A stretch of 64,000 bases of DNA from Rhynchopus euleeides (lineage: Eukaryota > Euglenozoa > Diplonemea > Diplonemida > Diplonemidae), in the NCBI GenBank assembly GCA_963210315.1, contig OY723324.1, positions 744,001-808,000 on the forward strand. The letters are read 5' to 3'. Position 1 is the first letter of the stretch. Every line of letters begins with the position of its first letter. The translations under genes and the position numbers were made by a program. This document shows, piece after piece, positions 53,236-63,840 of the stretch. A model generated the notes under the pieces. It was not told the origin of the DNA. It was given only the letters and a program-made list of their open reading frames with translations, and did no database searches.

Positions 53236-53961
53236 ATGACTGTGCCAGCCGGCGCTGCACACACGATGCACGCCCCGACCGCCCCACCTGCCGTGATCAT
53301 CGATACCGAGATCAGCATGGAGGCGGCTGCGGCAAACCTCAGGCGCAGCGGTGTGAATGCCGACGAGCTGAGCATGGTGCGCGCGGCACGCGAGAACTCT
53401 GTGAGCACCATACGGTATCTCAGAGCCCTGGGTGTGGATGTGAACGCGATGGCGGCGGAGGGGGACGGGCAGGCTATCCACGAGGCAGCGAGGGTGAGGG
53501 GCAGCGCGCATGCGCTGCAGTGGCTGCTGCATTTTGGGACGGAGATCGGTTCAACCCTGAACAGCGATAACCACTGGACACCCCTGCATGTCGCTGCCGA
53601 TGCCGGCAGCGCTGAATGCGTCAAGGTGCTGATCAAGATGGGGGCGGATCCAAACGCGCGTGACGACCGTGGCAACACGCCTCTCCACCTCGCGTGCTTC
53701 AACCGCCACGGCGCGGCAGCCGAGGTCCTCATCGAGCACCCCGCGACGCAGTCAGACCCGCTCAACCACAACAACGACATGCCCAACCTGGAGGCCCTGC
53801 CTGTCACCTACTTCATGAAGACCTATGTCCGCTCGACAGCTTTCCTCTTCCTGCTCTGGTGCAACATATTCCTCATCGCGATGATGCGTCTCCGGCCCCC
53901 GCCCCTGCTGTACGTTGTTCTCCTTTTCCAGGTCGTCGCCTTCATCCTGTACAGGCTCTAG
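53236..53961 (+). CDS. Ankyrin-repeat protein with two C-terminal membrane spans
   Basis: A 241-residue protein. Residues about 45-175 are ankyrin repeats: degenerate first units (ELSMVRAARENSVSTIRYLR), then clear units NHWTPLHVAADAGSAECVKV and GNTPLHLACFNRHGAAAEVL. After a short linker, two hydrophobic segments, TAFLFLLWCNIFLIAMM (about 200-217) and LLYVVLLFQVVAFILY (about 224-239), are probable membrane spans. It ends at RL. There is no signal peptide, so the repeats should face the cytosol. No DHHC motif, so it is not a palmitoyltransferase. ATG 53236 directly follows a 30-bp C tract. Earlier in-frame codons are low-complexity proline. Binding partner unknown. Confidence 0.82.
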   Translation: MTVPAGAAHTMHAPTAPPAVIIDTEISMEAAAANLRRSGVNADELSMVRAARENSVSTIRYLRALGVDVNAMAAEGDGQAIHEAARVRGSAHALQWLLHFGTEIGSTLNSDNHWTPLHVAADAGSAECVKVLIKMGADPNARDDRGNTPLHLACFNRHGAAAEVLIEHPATQSDPLNHNNDMPNLEALPVTYFMKTYVRSTAFLFLLWCNIFLIAMMRLRPPPLLYVVLLFQVVAFILYRL

Positions 53962-55175
53962 CGGAGCTGTGTGTGGTGTGGGCGGGTGGGCGTGGAGAGT
54001 GGGGATGCCAGCCGATGCAACAGGGGTTGGAGCTCACCAAAGAGCATTCTGCTGCCCCCTCGCAGGGTATAGCCAGTCCGTCTTGAACCACGAGGCAAGG
54101 GGGGGGGGGGTCTCCACTTTGTGCCACACTGTGTGTTAAAGTAATAAAACTGTGTCGCGTTGCGGCCAGTTTGGTGAGGCGGAATCTCCCCTCCCCACTT
54201 CTCTGCATTTCCGAGCGGACGGCCCCCCCAAGGTGCCTTCAGTGTGTGAAGTGTGCGAGGCTTACCAACGATTTCTTCAGTGGGTCTGCGTTCCAACAAA
54301 ACAACTTTCGGCAGTAATTGGTTTGTTGTCACTTTACGATCCAGCGGGGGCACAGATAGTTTTTGTTCTGGAAAGGTAGTAATGAGAGAAACGGGGGAGG
54401 GAAGGGGAGAAGGAGTGCTGGGTACGAACAGTACACATCGAAACCGGTGTCACGCCGTGTTGAGGAATCCTTCGGGAGTGCGATACTGAAGGGGAGGTGC
54501 TACTGCCCCGTGCAGGGCGACACCCGCCTTAAAAACTTTGTTACCACACACCCCCCCCCCCCCCAAGCCTGATGGGGGATAGAGCCGGTGGGATGGAGAG
54601 AGGGCCACCCATACCACCGCTCTTCTCTGTCTCACTGCCCCCCCCCCCCCCCCGCTCCTCCACCCCACCCCCCTACACCTATTTGAAAGCTGAGAGATGA
54701 GTGTTTTTACCTATCCCTGGTGTTGTGCAGCCGCTATCCTCCAGCACACAGTGGGGTACCGATGATGCTCCCCGCTGCTTTTGATGATCTGGCAGCTTCC
54801 TGGCTTCCTGGCTTGCCGCGGCCTGGCGGTGGGGGGGGGGGTTCTCTGATGTCACGATTCGACGGGAGGCTCTAGTCCCTCCGGTGAAAGGCGCCGCGAC
54901 ACCACTCTCTCCCAACACTCTCCCCCTCCCTTGATGTTGCTGTATCATGGTGGTGCCGGCGGGCCCCTAGTGTTGTGCTCAACGTGACTGCCCCCGTTTG
55001 TGCCATGCGTATTTCATCACCCCCCCCCCCCCCCCGCACAACACGCCACCACCCCCGCCCTGCAGACTCTTTTGGCTCAAGCTTTCTACTCCAGTCTAGT
55101 TTTCTTCCGCGCCCCCTCAGTCGAGGACCAAGCTCCCCTTTTTTAACTCCACAAACCGTAGAAACCTCTTTTTGC
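53962..55175. other. Intergenic DNA between the ankyrin gene and eIF1
   Basis: No gene seen. At about 54150-54230 is a diverged, one-armed copy of the 15914-15999 repeat. C-runs and G-runs at 54549-54565, 54637-54653 and 55020-55035. The eIF1 start follows a T/C-rich stretch. Confidence 0.5.
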
Positions 55176-58100
55176 ATGAGCGCTGGTTTTGTCACTGCCG
55201 CCGACGCCGGAGCGCCGGACTTTATCGTCTCAGCGTATGCACCCCCCCCTCTCTCTCTCTGATGCCTTGCCACACCCATTGAATCTTTTCTTTTGTGTCA
55301 GTGCACGGAAGGTTACTGGGGGGGGGTTTTTTTTTCCAAACACAAGACGTCCGGCTTCTGCAGGCACCCATCACCTCCTGCTCTTGCTTGATGTGATGCA
55401 ATGTGATCCCTACTGTCTTGCGTCTCCTCCACCGCCCTCTCTTTGTTGCCTGCAGGGATCCGCTCGATAGCGTCGAGAGCTCCGAGAACGTCGCTGCAAA
55501 GAAGGACAACGCCGTCCATATCCGGTGCCAGCAACGGAACGGGCGGAAGTGCATCACTTCGATTCAGGGGCTCCACCCTGAGCTCGACTTCAAGAAGCTG
55601 CTGAAGGCCTTCAAGAAGCAGTTCAGCTGCAACGGGAGTATCGTCGAGGACAAGGACCTCGGTATGCCCCCCCCCCCCCCCCCTCCCACCTGCTTTTCCC
55701 TGCTCCACGGTGGCCTGGTCAGCTGACTGACCAGGTTTTGACCAGGTCCAAATCTGACCAGGTCATGACCAAATCTGACCTGGTCATGACCAGGTATGAC
55801 CTGGTCATGACCATGTCATACCTGGTCATGACCAGGTCATTTTCACCCATTTTAACCGGGGGGAACATGTTGAGTGGCCAAGCAGGGGGAACAATTCGCA
55901 TATTCCGGACTCTCTCCGGCCGTTGTGGAAAGTATGGGTCAAAGGGGTTCAACCATACCCCGAGTCGAGAAAGAAGTCGAAGCTTGAATCATGTTGGACA
56001 CAAGGGGAAAATGGTCAAAATTGGCCCAAAATTACCAAAAAAAATGAGGCCCCCTGCCCAGGTTCCCTGCCCACCTGGACGCACTCAAGTGCCTCACACC
56101 GGGTCCCTCCCCCTGGTGGTATCCCAAAAAAGTGTCGAGGAGGTCTGCATCATCCCAGGCCACGCAGAAGGCGTCGAAGGGCCGCCAAGGGTGGTGTGGA
56201 GGAGAAGGACGCAGGGCCCAACACCCTGCTCTCCTTCGTCAAGCTTTACATTGAAAAGCGGAAGGGCGGCGGGCTGTTTCACAGCAGCCTCGCGGCGCTG
56301 TTTGAAAAGCCATCGCACCACCCACTGACAAGGAGTGGGGCAGGAAGCTGACACAGAGTGAAGAGGCCGACAAGAACAAGGCCAAGACACTGCCCGCAGT
56401 CTACTCCATGCGTGTCTCTGGCAACACGCGTCGGAGCGGCATGAAGCGCCTCACGAGCGCCGACAAGAACTCGTCCGAGTACGAGGTGCTGACGGAAGCG
56501 GGGTGCTCGGATGAGGTGCTGGGAACCGATATGAAGAGGCTACCCACCGCTCAGAGCGCGGTGGGCAGTACTTCTTCGAAGGCAGCTGATAAACAACTGA
56601 TCCCGAACGACGGATCGGTCATGACTGTCACGGTCATGAGGGACCTGCCCTACAAGAGCGAGGTTCCGAATGGTCTGCACGCCCGAACGTTCATTGTGGC
56701 GGTGGGGGCAACACCACAGGCAACGCAGGGGCAGGGTGTCGTGACCATCGACATCCAGTTGGTGAACGCGGTGATGAGGCAGGCGGTGGTGACAAAGAAG
56801 CCCGACCAGTGGGCGTGCCTCAACGTCGCCGTGAGTGACAACGACAAGGATGCTGACCCCGCTGGACCCGCTGGACCCGAGCATCCCGATGCAAGCGAGG
56901 ACGAGGAGGACGAGAGTCCCATCGGCAGTGCCGTAACGGTTGACCACATCTGATTGTGACAATTTTCAAAGGGGGTCTTCGCTACGGGGTGATCGTCAGT
57001 GCATTTTGGTGCCTTTCCTGTTGAATTGGCTGAAAACTGACGAAGATTGACGAAGGATAACGACTCAGCGAAGACCCCCAAAGAGTGTAAAAGAATGGAG
57101 AAGGGAGTACCCTGCCTTGAATGCCTCAGGACCCTCAGGATCCTCAGAACTGCCACCTATTTGCTCTCTCCGACGAAGCGTTCGAGAGGGAGAATGGGGA
57201 GAGGAAATTGCGGGCCAGGACAACATCTGCTCGTTTCCGGGAGAGGGACCTGATGGTGTTCGAGCTGGCAACCTATGCCCCCGCGCCAGTTTCGGCAACG
57301 ACCCCGCAAGAATCTTCGTGTACCCTCTTGCAATACAATGTCATATCGTTGTGCGGGAAGTGCATGACAGCGGGTCCAGTATGGATGAAAAACTTCGATT
57401 CGTTTCGGCACCGTCTCAGGACTCTCGGTAGCAGTCGGGTAACCCCTGTCGGCCCGATCGATTCGCTCGGCAAGTGTTCCGATGGCTGGTTACTGACTGG
57501 CGATGCTGCCTGCAACACGCGGTGGTCTCCGTATTTGCCTCTGCGACAAGCAGCCGCCAATCCACACCCAGGATGCGAAGGACGGCGTGTTAGGCAAGGC
57601 AGCACTGGCCTGTGAAGCCGACGACGACAACGAAGATCCCGAAGAAGAGGAAGAAGGAGAAGAATGTGAAGAAGCGGAAGAAGGCAGAAAGCTGCTGATC
57701 ATGAAGTTTCGTCGCCGACCCCACCCTCCCCTCCCCCGCCACCCCCCTGCACTGCAGCATATTTTATTGGTAATTTTGGGCCACTTTTGACCATTTTTCC
57801 CTTGTGTCCAACATGATTCAAGCTTCGACTTCTTTCTCGACTCGGGGTATGGTTGAACCCTTTTGACCCATACTTTCCACAACGGCCGGAGAGAGTCCGG
57901 AATATGCGAATTGTTCCCCCTGCTTGGCCACTCAACATGTTCCCCCCGGTTAAAATAGGTGAAAATGACCTGGTCATGACCAGGTCATACCTGGTCAATG
58001 ACCAGGTATGACCTGGTCAAGATTTGACCAGGTTTTGACCTGGTCAGGGTCTGACCAGGCCACCGTGTCCTCCACTCCACTCACCATGCAATCCCCAACC

Positions 58101-58351
58101 TTGCAGGTACGGTTCTCCAGCTTCAGGGCGACCAGCGTGAAAATGCTTCAGGGTTCCTGACGTCTCAGGTATGTGATGTCTTCTGCGGCAGACATGCCGA
58201 TCGGTACGATTTGGCAGGGTTATGTGATTTGGCGTGGGGTTCCCTTTCGATCGAATTGATGCATGTCACACCACCGCACCCCCCCCCCCCCCCCAACGCC
58301 ATTTCACAGGGTATCGTCAAGAAGAGCGCGCTCGTCCTGCACGGTTTCTGA
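55176..58351 (+). CDS. Translation initiation factor eIF1 (SUI1), four exons
   Basis: Exons 55176-55234, 55456-55661, 58107-58168 and 58310-58351 join in frame to 122 residues (usual length about 113). The SUI1 domain is plain: HIRCQQRNGRKCITSIQGL, then LKAFKKQFSCNGSIVED, then TVLQLQGDQRENASGFL, and the diagnostic C-terminal LHGF. eIF1 binds the 40S subunit near the P site and enforces start-codon accuracy. All introns use GTATG(C/T) donors and CAG acceptors, so this gene defines the local splice consensus. Intron 2 is 2445 bp because element C2 (2362 bp) sits in it; without C2 it would be about 83 bp. The N-terminal 20 residues (MSAGFVTAADAGAPD) are not conserved, as is usual. Confidence 0.95.
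56051..57715 (+). pseudogene. Coding-like interior of C2, unrecognised
   Basis: The longest clean piece (56408-56953) reads 181 residues and ends with an acidic DEEDESPIGSAVTVDHI. It shares MTVTVMRDLPYKSEVP and VVTIDIQLVNAVMRQAVVTK with C1 (minus strand), which has extra sequence (a RHSIADVLFYRIIVEV stretch) at the spot where C2 is deleted. A second piece after B4 ends in the same E-rich tract as C1. The shared frames suggest a real ancestral protein of a few hundred residues, not recognised and without transposase motifs. Confidence 0.4.
56971..57079. mobile_element. Small family B derivative B4 (109 bp) inside C2
   Basis: GGGGGTCTTCGCT at 56971 and AGCGAAGACCCCC ending 57079, flanked by AAA (56968-56970, 57080-57082). 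The unoccupied site (TTTTCAAAGAGTGTAAAAG) is present in C1 at about 47275-47295 in reverse. The interior (GTGCATTTTGGTGC, GACGAAGATTGACGAAGG) matches the right arm of B1/B2, so B4 is a deleted relative moved by the same machinery. Confidence 0.88.
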
Positions 58352-59943
58352 GACCAAAACTCTGAGCCCACAAACACACCGCCCCTCATCCCCACCCCCG
58401 CAGGAGCACTTAATATCACACGACTTGTGCTGAATTATTCTCTTTCTTTTCTTTTCGCGTTCCATTGTGGTTTAATACATTCCCCCCCCCCACCCCCCCT
58501 GAACAACCTGCAGACCCTCGCCCGTTAGTCCTTCCTCCCATTCCCCTCCGGGGGTACCAGGGGGGGGGGGGGGGGGGAGGAGAAGGGTGGGGGTGGCGCC
58601 AAATTCCCATAGGCAACGCCGCACAGCGGGGCCCGTTCAATAAAAAGGAGGGAGTGGGGAGGTGGTTTCTGACACCCCCACCTCCCTCCCCCCCCACCCC
58701 CCCGCCCCTAGATCAAGGCAGCAAAGGTGTCTTCCCAGCGGGTGTGTTCGTGACCCCCCTGCCCGCCCCCCCCCATCCCCCCAGGGCACATACCGCTGTG
58801 AAGATTAGTTTTTTTTGAGCTCGCTCGGACTCGCCCGGGGCGTGTTTTGAGGGTTTTAACGTTGCCTTCGCGGCACAAAAAAAGGGGGGGGGGGGGAGGA
58901 CTCCACCACCACGACCCTGTTCTTTTTCTTGCCTTCCTGCTTTTTCCGGCGGTGGCAAGGGGGGGATAAAAAACAGTGCAGGCAATATATCATAGATACG
59001 CCTTCCGACACCCCCCGCAGCTTCTTATTATTCTCTATTTCCCCATCCGCGTATCACCCCCCACCCACCCATCCACCCACCCACCTACCAACCAGTACCG
59101 AACGAAATCTTTATCAAGCCCCCCCCCCTCACATTCAACAGGACCTTTCTCAACAACAAGAAACAACACTACCGGTTCCCCTCCTGGTGAGAGCGGGTTC
59201 AGCCTATTTCGATTTCGTAAGACGCAACCAACACACAGACGTACACAACAGCCAACGAACGCACAGCCGCCTTCGCACCTCCCTTTCAGTCTTGCTTGGG
59301 TCCTCCCGGTTTCGAACCGACCAACCCCGTTTCCGGGACAGCATGGCTCCTTCACGGGGGTGCTGAATCCCCTGAGTGGAAAAGTCATTTTGGTGTGGAG
59401 AGTGTGTTGTGACGTGTGTGTGTGGGTGCGGGGGGGGGAGTGGAGTGGAGTGATACTTTTTTTTTGCCGAAAGAAAAAACAATTGGGTCAAAAAAACATG
59501 CGGAAGAGAATCATCAGAATATGAAGAGGGGGGGCCAGCCCAGTCCTCTTTTTTTGTGCGGTTTTGAGGGCCCTCCACGCCCTGCGTGAGACCCAGCGCG
59601 TTCTGTCATTCCCCCCCCCCCCTCCCCCCCCCCCCCATACTTTCAGGAACAATTTTTTTGCATCAAACGAGAAACAGAGGATAGCGGGGCGTGTGAGTGC
59701 CACAGGACTCATATGACAAGCCGGGCGATGGATGGTGTGGTCTTCGCGAAAATGTAGAGGGGTTCAGCGGAGGGGGTCCAGTTTCTGTACATACTTTTGT
59801 TTTTTTTTTGCAGAAGCTAAGGGGAACCTGCGCTGGAAGGGGGGGGAGGGGTTGGGGAAGGGGTGGGCAGAACGGCATTTTTTTTTGCTGTTGCCTGTCG
59901 AAGAGACAAGCACAAATGTAAAAAAAAGCCCTGAGCTGCTGAC
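58352..59943. other. Intergenic DNA 3' of eIF1
   Basis: No gene recognised. Long G-run at 58561-58577 and several C-runs. An open stretch at about 59161-59366 has no domain and no good start. Confidence 0.5.
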
Positions 59944-60329
59944 ATGGCTTCTGCTCGTCCTCCGAGGGGTATCCAAAGCCTCTCTACCCACCACCACCAC
60001 CACCCCCTGCCTCCCCTCTCTTGACCCTCTTGGGGACACCATCACCCCCTGCCCATCACCCGGCACCCATTCCCGCTTCCCGCTAGCTCAGACTCTGTGA
60101 TTCCTGGCGTGGGTTAGTATAGTGCGGCGCTCCCCCCGCCGACCCTTTGACTAGTCTTGATTCCCCCCCCCCCCCCCCCCCCAATTTCGTTCCAGTCGGC
60201 TGCGCTCGTGCGATCATTTTCGGCCGTTGTTTCTATCCAGACAAACAGTGGCTTCTAGATCCGATGGAGTGTTTGCCGGAGTTTCAGCCACCAAAGAAGG
60301 CTCCCGCCCGTCTATCTTCAAGCCGATAA
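59944..60329 (+). CDS. Candidate small two-exon gene
   Basis: Not recognised. Exon 1 (59944-59968) MASARPPR plus one base; intron GTATCC...CGTTCCAG; exon 2 (60196-60329) completes valine and continues GCARAIIFGRCFYPDKQWLL then DPMECLPEFQ, ending RLSSSR. Total 52 residues. The exon 2 peptide has a balanced composition unlike the surrounding low-complexity frames. The acceptor is preceded by a 20-base C run, as at other introns here. The donor fits GTAT but lacks the G at +5 seen elsewhere. Could be a small organelle or ribosomal subunit, but there is no specific match. Confidence 0.33.
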
Positions 60330-60977
60330 GGGGGAAAAAATGCAGCTTCACCCCCCTTTTTTTGATTGCCGGTGGCAAGAGAGAAAAGGTTTATTGGGGT
60401 GGGAGGGGGGTGTTTGGAGAGCGCCACACGCAGCACAAAAAAAATGTTGACGCCTGAGTACAAAATAATATCGGAAGGCAGCAGGGGGGGAAGGGCGTCA
60501 AAGCTAAGAGGGCGGGTAGTCGGTGGGTGCGACATACTGGGAAGCTAGTAGGTGTTGCAATGCGAACATGCTTCATGGCAAAAAAAAAAGATAAATCTGT
60601 CCGCACGTCGGCTGTGGGCCCCCCCGCAGGGGGGGAGGGGGGGAGGTGGGGGCAATCACCTCCATCCCCACTCACCCACCCACCCACCCCCCCCCCCCCT
60701 CCCCCTTCGGCGTATCGCATGCGTACTGTTGTGTTGCGCAGGGGCAGCGAGGAATGGGCTTTTTTTTTGACAATGCCAGTGTTTCATCATTTTGCTCGAA
60801 GCTCAGGTTGCCACGGGAGACCCCTCGTTTGATAGGGACACACTTCCACCAGTCCTCGCAGCGAGACAGTGGCAGCAGTGCTGCCTGCACACAGCGTGTG
60901 TGGGAGGCAGTGGGGGGCAGCACATCCTCATCACCAGAGCTCGCTCGGTACGATCTGCATTACACGAAAAGGATTAA
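60330..60977. other. Intergenic DNA
   Basis: No gene. C-run at 60688-60700 and poly-A/poly-G stretches. From about 60978 the sequence becomes similar to the 5' flank of the 32957 gene. Confidence 0.5.
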
Positions 60978-61648
60978 CGTGTGTGCACTGCCACCGCACC
61001 TTGCACTGTGCACCCACCCGCCTACAGACTCACCACAGGGCAGTCAGCATGCTCACCCTCCTGCACCATGTATATGGGAGATGCCAATGACGCGCAGTGG
61101 TGATGGCGTGGTGTCGTTTGGGTTTAACTCTGGCTCTGAAAAGCGGGCATTCTTCTCCCTCCCTTTCACCGGCGGCCTCCCTGTCAGCAGCACGACGACA
61201 TATTATTCACCCATCCATGTCGGGTCTATTGCAGACCCCTTCACGGCTATAGTCAGCTTCCCTGCCGGCAGCAATATTGGCCACTTGCAGGTGTTCGACA
61301 GCCGTGGCAACTCGAAGCTGTACGTCGATATCAGGAGCAACTACGGCAAACCGTCTGCCGTCGCCGTGTCGAAGCCGTTTGGTACCTCATCTATTTCCTA
61401 CTACCTAGGGTACCCCGAGAGAATGTCATCCCCTGGGTGACCATGGAGAATGTCACCCCCCCTCGGCCTCCGCTTGGGGGGTGACATTCTCCAACAGCCA
61501 CCCTGTACAGAGGGGGGGTGACATTCTTCAACGGTTGCCCTGTGTAGCAGCTGGGAAGAATGTCACCCCCCCTCGGCCCTGGGCCCTCGAGGGGGGTGAC
61601 ATTCTCTCGGGGTACCCTAGGTACGCGGCATATACCATTGCTTCCTTT
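60978..61648 (+). pseudogene. Broken surface-protein gene interrupted by MITE A2
   Basis: 60978-61065 repeats the 5' flank and first codons of the 32957 gene (GTGTGTGCACTGCCACCGCA through CAGCATGCTCACCCTCCT). The ATG frame then stops after 13 codons (MLTLLHHVYGRCQ). In another frame, from 61081, about 108 residues read well: MPMTRSGDGVVSFGF, then FTGGLPVSSTTTYYSPIHV, then FPAGSNIGHLQVFDSRGNSK. It looks like a beta-rich extracellular domain. At 61404 MITE A2 cuts in after ISYY; the same frame resumes after A2 (AAYTIASF, 61622-61648) until B3. So at least a frameshift and two insertions. Alternative: a functional start at ATG 61081 with the rest beyond B3. Confidence 0.5.
61404..61621. mobile_element. 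MITE A2 (CCTAGGGTACCCCGAGAG ends), TA target
   Basis: CCTAGGGTACCCCGAGAG at 61404 is perfectly complemented by CTCTCGGGGTACCCTAGG ending 61621; the inverted ends are 25 bp. Flanked by TA (61402-61403, 61622-61623). The interior alternates GAATGTCACCCCCC and GGGGGGTGACATTC. Removing it with one TA restores an open frame in the host gene, an internal check on its boundaries. Confidence 0.86.
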
Positions 61649-61968
61649 GGGGGTCTTCGCTGGTCGACAAACTTCGACAAACTTCGTCGTTCGTCACATA
61701 ATTAGGAAAACGGCTGTTTCAGGGGGTTTTTCACCGAAGACGGCAGTGTTCTGACGACGACGACAGGGGTCTTCGACAAAAACTTCGTCAGCGAAGACCC
61801 CCCCCCAAAAATGAATTAAAAACCGGTTTTTCGGGGATTCTCGCTGTTCGTCACCTGTCGTCAAATTTCGACAAAATTCGACAATTTTCACCTAAACCGA
61901 CGGAAAATGCACCAAAATGCACCACCCACAGCCTGGGTCGGCCCAGGGTCTGGACACCACTCCTGGAC

Positions 61969-63622
61969 CCGGCCCAGTACGGGCGAGATCGGCCCATAGC
62001 CGGCCCAGCACTGCCGAGATCGGCCCATGTCCGGCCCAGTACGTGCGAGATCGGCCCATAGCCGGCCCAGCACTGCCGAGATCGGCCCATGTCCGGCCCA
62101 GTACGGGCGAGATCGGCCCATAGCCGGCCCAGCACTGCCGAGATCGGCCCATAGCCGGCCCAGTACGGGCGAGATCGGCCCATAGCCGGCCCAGTACGGG
62201 CGAGATCGGCCCATAGCCGGCCCAGCACTGCCGAGATCGGCCCATAGCCGGCCCAGTACGGGCGAGATCGGCCCATAGCCGGCCCAGCACTGCCGAGATC
62301 GGCCCATGTCCGGCCCAGCACTGCCGAGATCGGCCCATAGCCGGCCCAGTACGGGCGAGATCGGCCCATAGCCGGCCCAGCACTGCCGAGATCGGCCCAT
62401 AGCCGGCCCAGTACGGGCGAGATCGGCCCATGTCCGGCCCAGTACGGCCGAGATCGGCCCATAGCCGGCCCAGCACTGCCGAGATCGGCCCATGTCCGGC
62501 CCAGCACTGCCGAGATCGGCCCATAGCCGGCCCAGTACGGGCGAGATCGGCCCATAGCCGGCCCAGCACTGCCGAGATCGGCCCATGTCCGGCCCAGCAC
62601 TGCCGAGATCGGCCCATAGCCGGCCCAGTACGGGCGAGATCGGCCCATAGCCGGCCCAGCACTGCCGAGATCGGCCCATAGCCGGCCCAGTACGGGCGAG
62701 ATCGGCCCATGTCCGGCCCAGTACGGCCGAGATCGGCCCGTAGCCGGCCCAGCACTGCCGAGATCGGCCCATAGCCGGCCCAGTACGGGCGAGATCGGCC
62801 CATAGCCGTCCCAGCACTGCCGAGATCGGCCCATAGCCGGCCCAGTACGGGCGAGATCGGCCCATAGCCGGCCCAGCACTGCCGAGATCGGCCCATGTCC
62901 GGCCCAGTACGGGCGAGATCGGCCCATAGCCGGCCCAGCACTGCCGAGATCGGCCCATAGCCGGCCCAGTACGGGCGAGATCGGCCCATGTCCGGCCCAG
63001 TCCGGGCGAGATCGGCCCGTAGCCGGCCCAGCACTGCCGAGATCGGCCCATAGCCGGCCCAGTACGGGCGAGATCGGCCCATAGCCGTCCCAGCACTGCC
63101 GAGATCGGCCCATAGCCGGCCCAGTACGGGCGAGATCGGCCCATAGCCGGCCCAGCACTGCCGAGATCGGCCCATGTCCGGCCCAGCACTGCCGAGATCG
63201 GCCCATAGCCGGCCCAGTACGGGCGAGATCGGCCCATGTCCGGCCCAGTACGGGCGAGATCGGCCCATAGCCGGCCCAGCACTGCCGAGATCGGCCCATG
63301 TCCGGCCCAGTACGGGCGAGATCGGCCCATAGCCGGCCCAGCACTGCCGAGATCGGCCCATAGCCGGCCCAGTACTGCCGAGATCGGCCCATGTCCGGCC
63401 CAGTACGTGCGAGATCGGCCCGTAGCCGGCCCAGCACTGCCGAGATCGGCCCATGTCCGGCCCAGTACGGGCGAGATCGGCCCATAGCCGGCCCAGCACT
63501 GCCGAGATCGGCCCATAGCCGGCCCAGCACTGCCGGGCGAGATCGGCCCATAGCCGGCCCAGTACTGCCGAGATCGGCCCATGTCCGGCCCAGTACGGGC
63601 GAGATCGGCCCATAGCCGGCCT
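61969..63622 (-). repeat. 31-bp satellite iii in B3, about 53 units
   Basis: Same unit and variants as B1 and B2, with an intermediate copy number. The first units after the arm and the last units before GGCCTAGTCG match the corresponding edge units of B1 and B2, while the middle differs. One unit near 63530 has a 4-bp insertion (GCCGGGCGAG). Confidence 0.92.
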
Positions 63623-63840
63623 AGTCGTAGGATGCTGAACGAAGACAGCCAGCAGGCGCTGCTCTTCGATGACTACTCCACAGAGACGAAGATCACGACA
63701 CTCGTGGTCACAGACGTGCAGGCCTCGACCCTCTGCTTGGAGAAGTCTTTCGAGGGAATGCGGAAGGCGCTAGAAATCCACAACCATGTGATCCGGAAGT
63801 GCATTGCGGGCATGGCGGGTATGAGGCAGGACATCGTCAG
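63623..63840 (+). pseudogene. Captured fragment of a class III nucleotidyl cyclase gene (B3 copy)
   Basis: Same fragment as 20717-20935 with the same readable frame (TTLVVTDVQASTLCLEKSF, HNHVIRKCI). Three copies without visible stops or frameshifts suggest recent spread or some constraint. Confidence 0.72.

Larger units (their letters stand above)
55706..58067 (+). mobile_element. Element C2 in eIF1 intron 2, 2.4 kb
   Basis: CACGGTGGCCTGGTCAG at 55706 and CTGACCAGGCCACCGTG ending 58067, flanked by TC (55704-55705, 58068-58069). Long terminal inverted repeats with CTGGTCATGACCAG words as in C1. The interior (56050-57715) is related to C1 in reverse but rearranged. It contains the small element B4. 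It lies in sense orientation relative to its coding-like interior. Confidence 0.87.

Noticed and set aside
59305..59335. tRNA-like T-arm (GGTTTCGAACC on the + strand; GGTTCGAAACC on the minus strand)
   Set aside because: The stem has a mismatched pair, and no matching acceptor, D-arm or anticodon arm could be placed around it.
59779..59790. CAGTTTCTGTAC, identical to part of the kinetoplastid spliced-leader exon
   Set aside because: Only 12 bases match, the following GT donor is absent and no SL RNA structure follows. It would fit the Euglenozoa idea but is not evidence for an SL gene.
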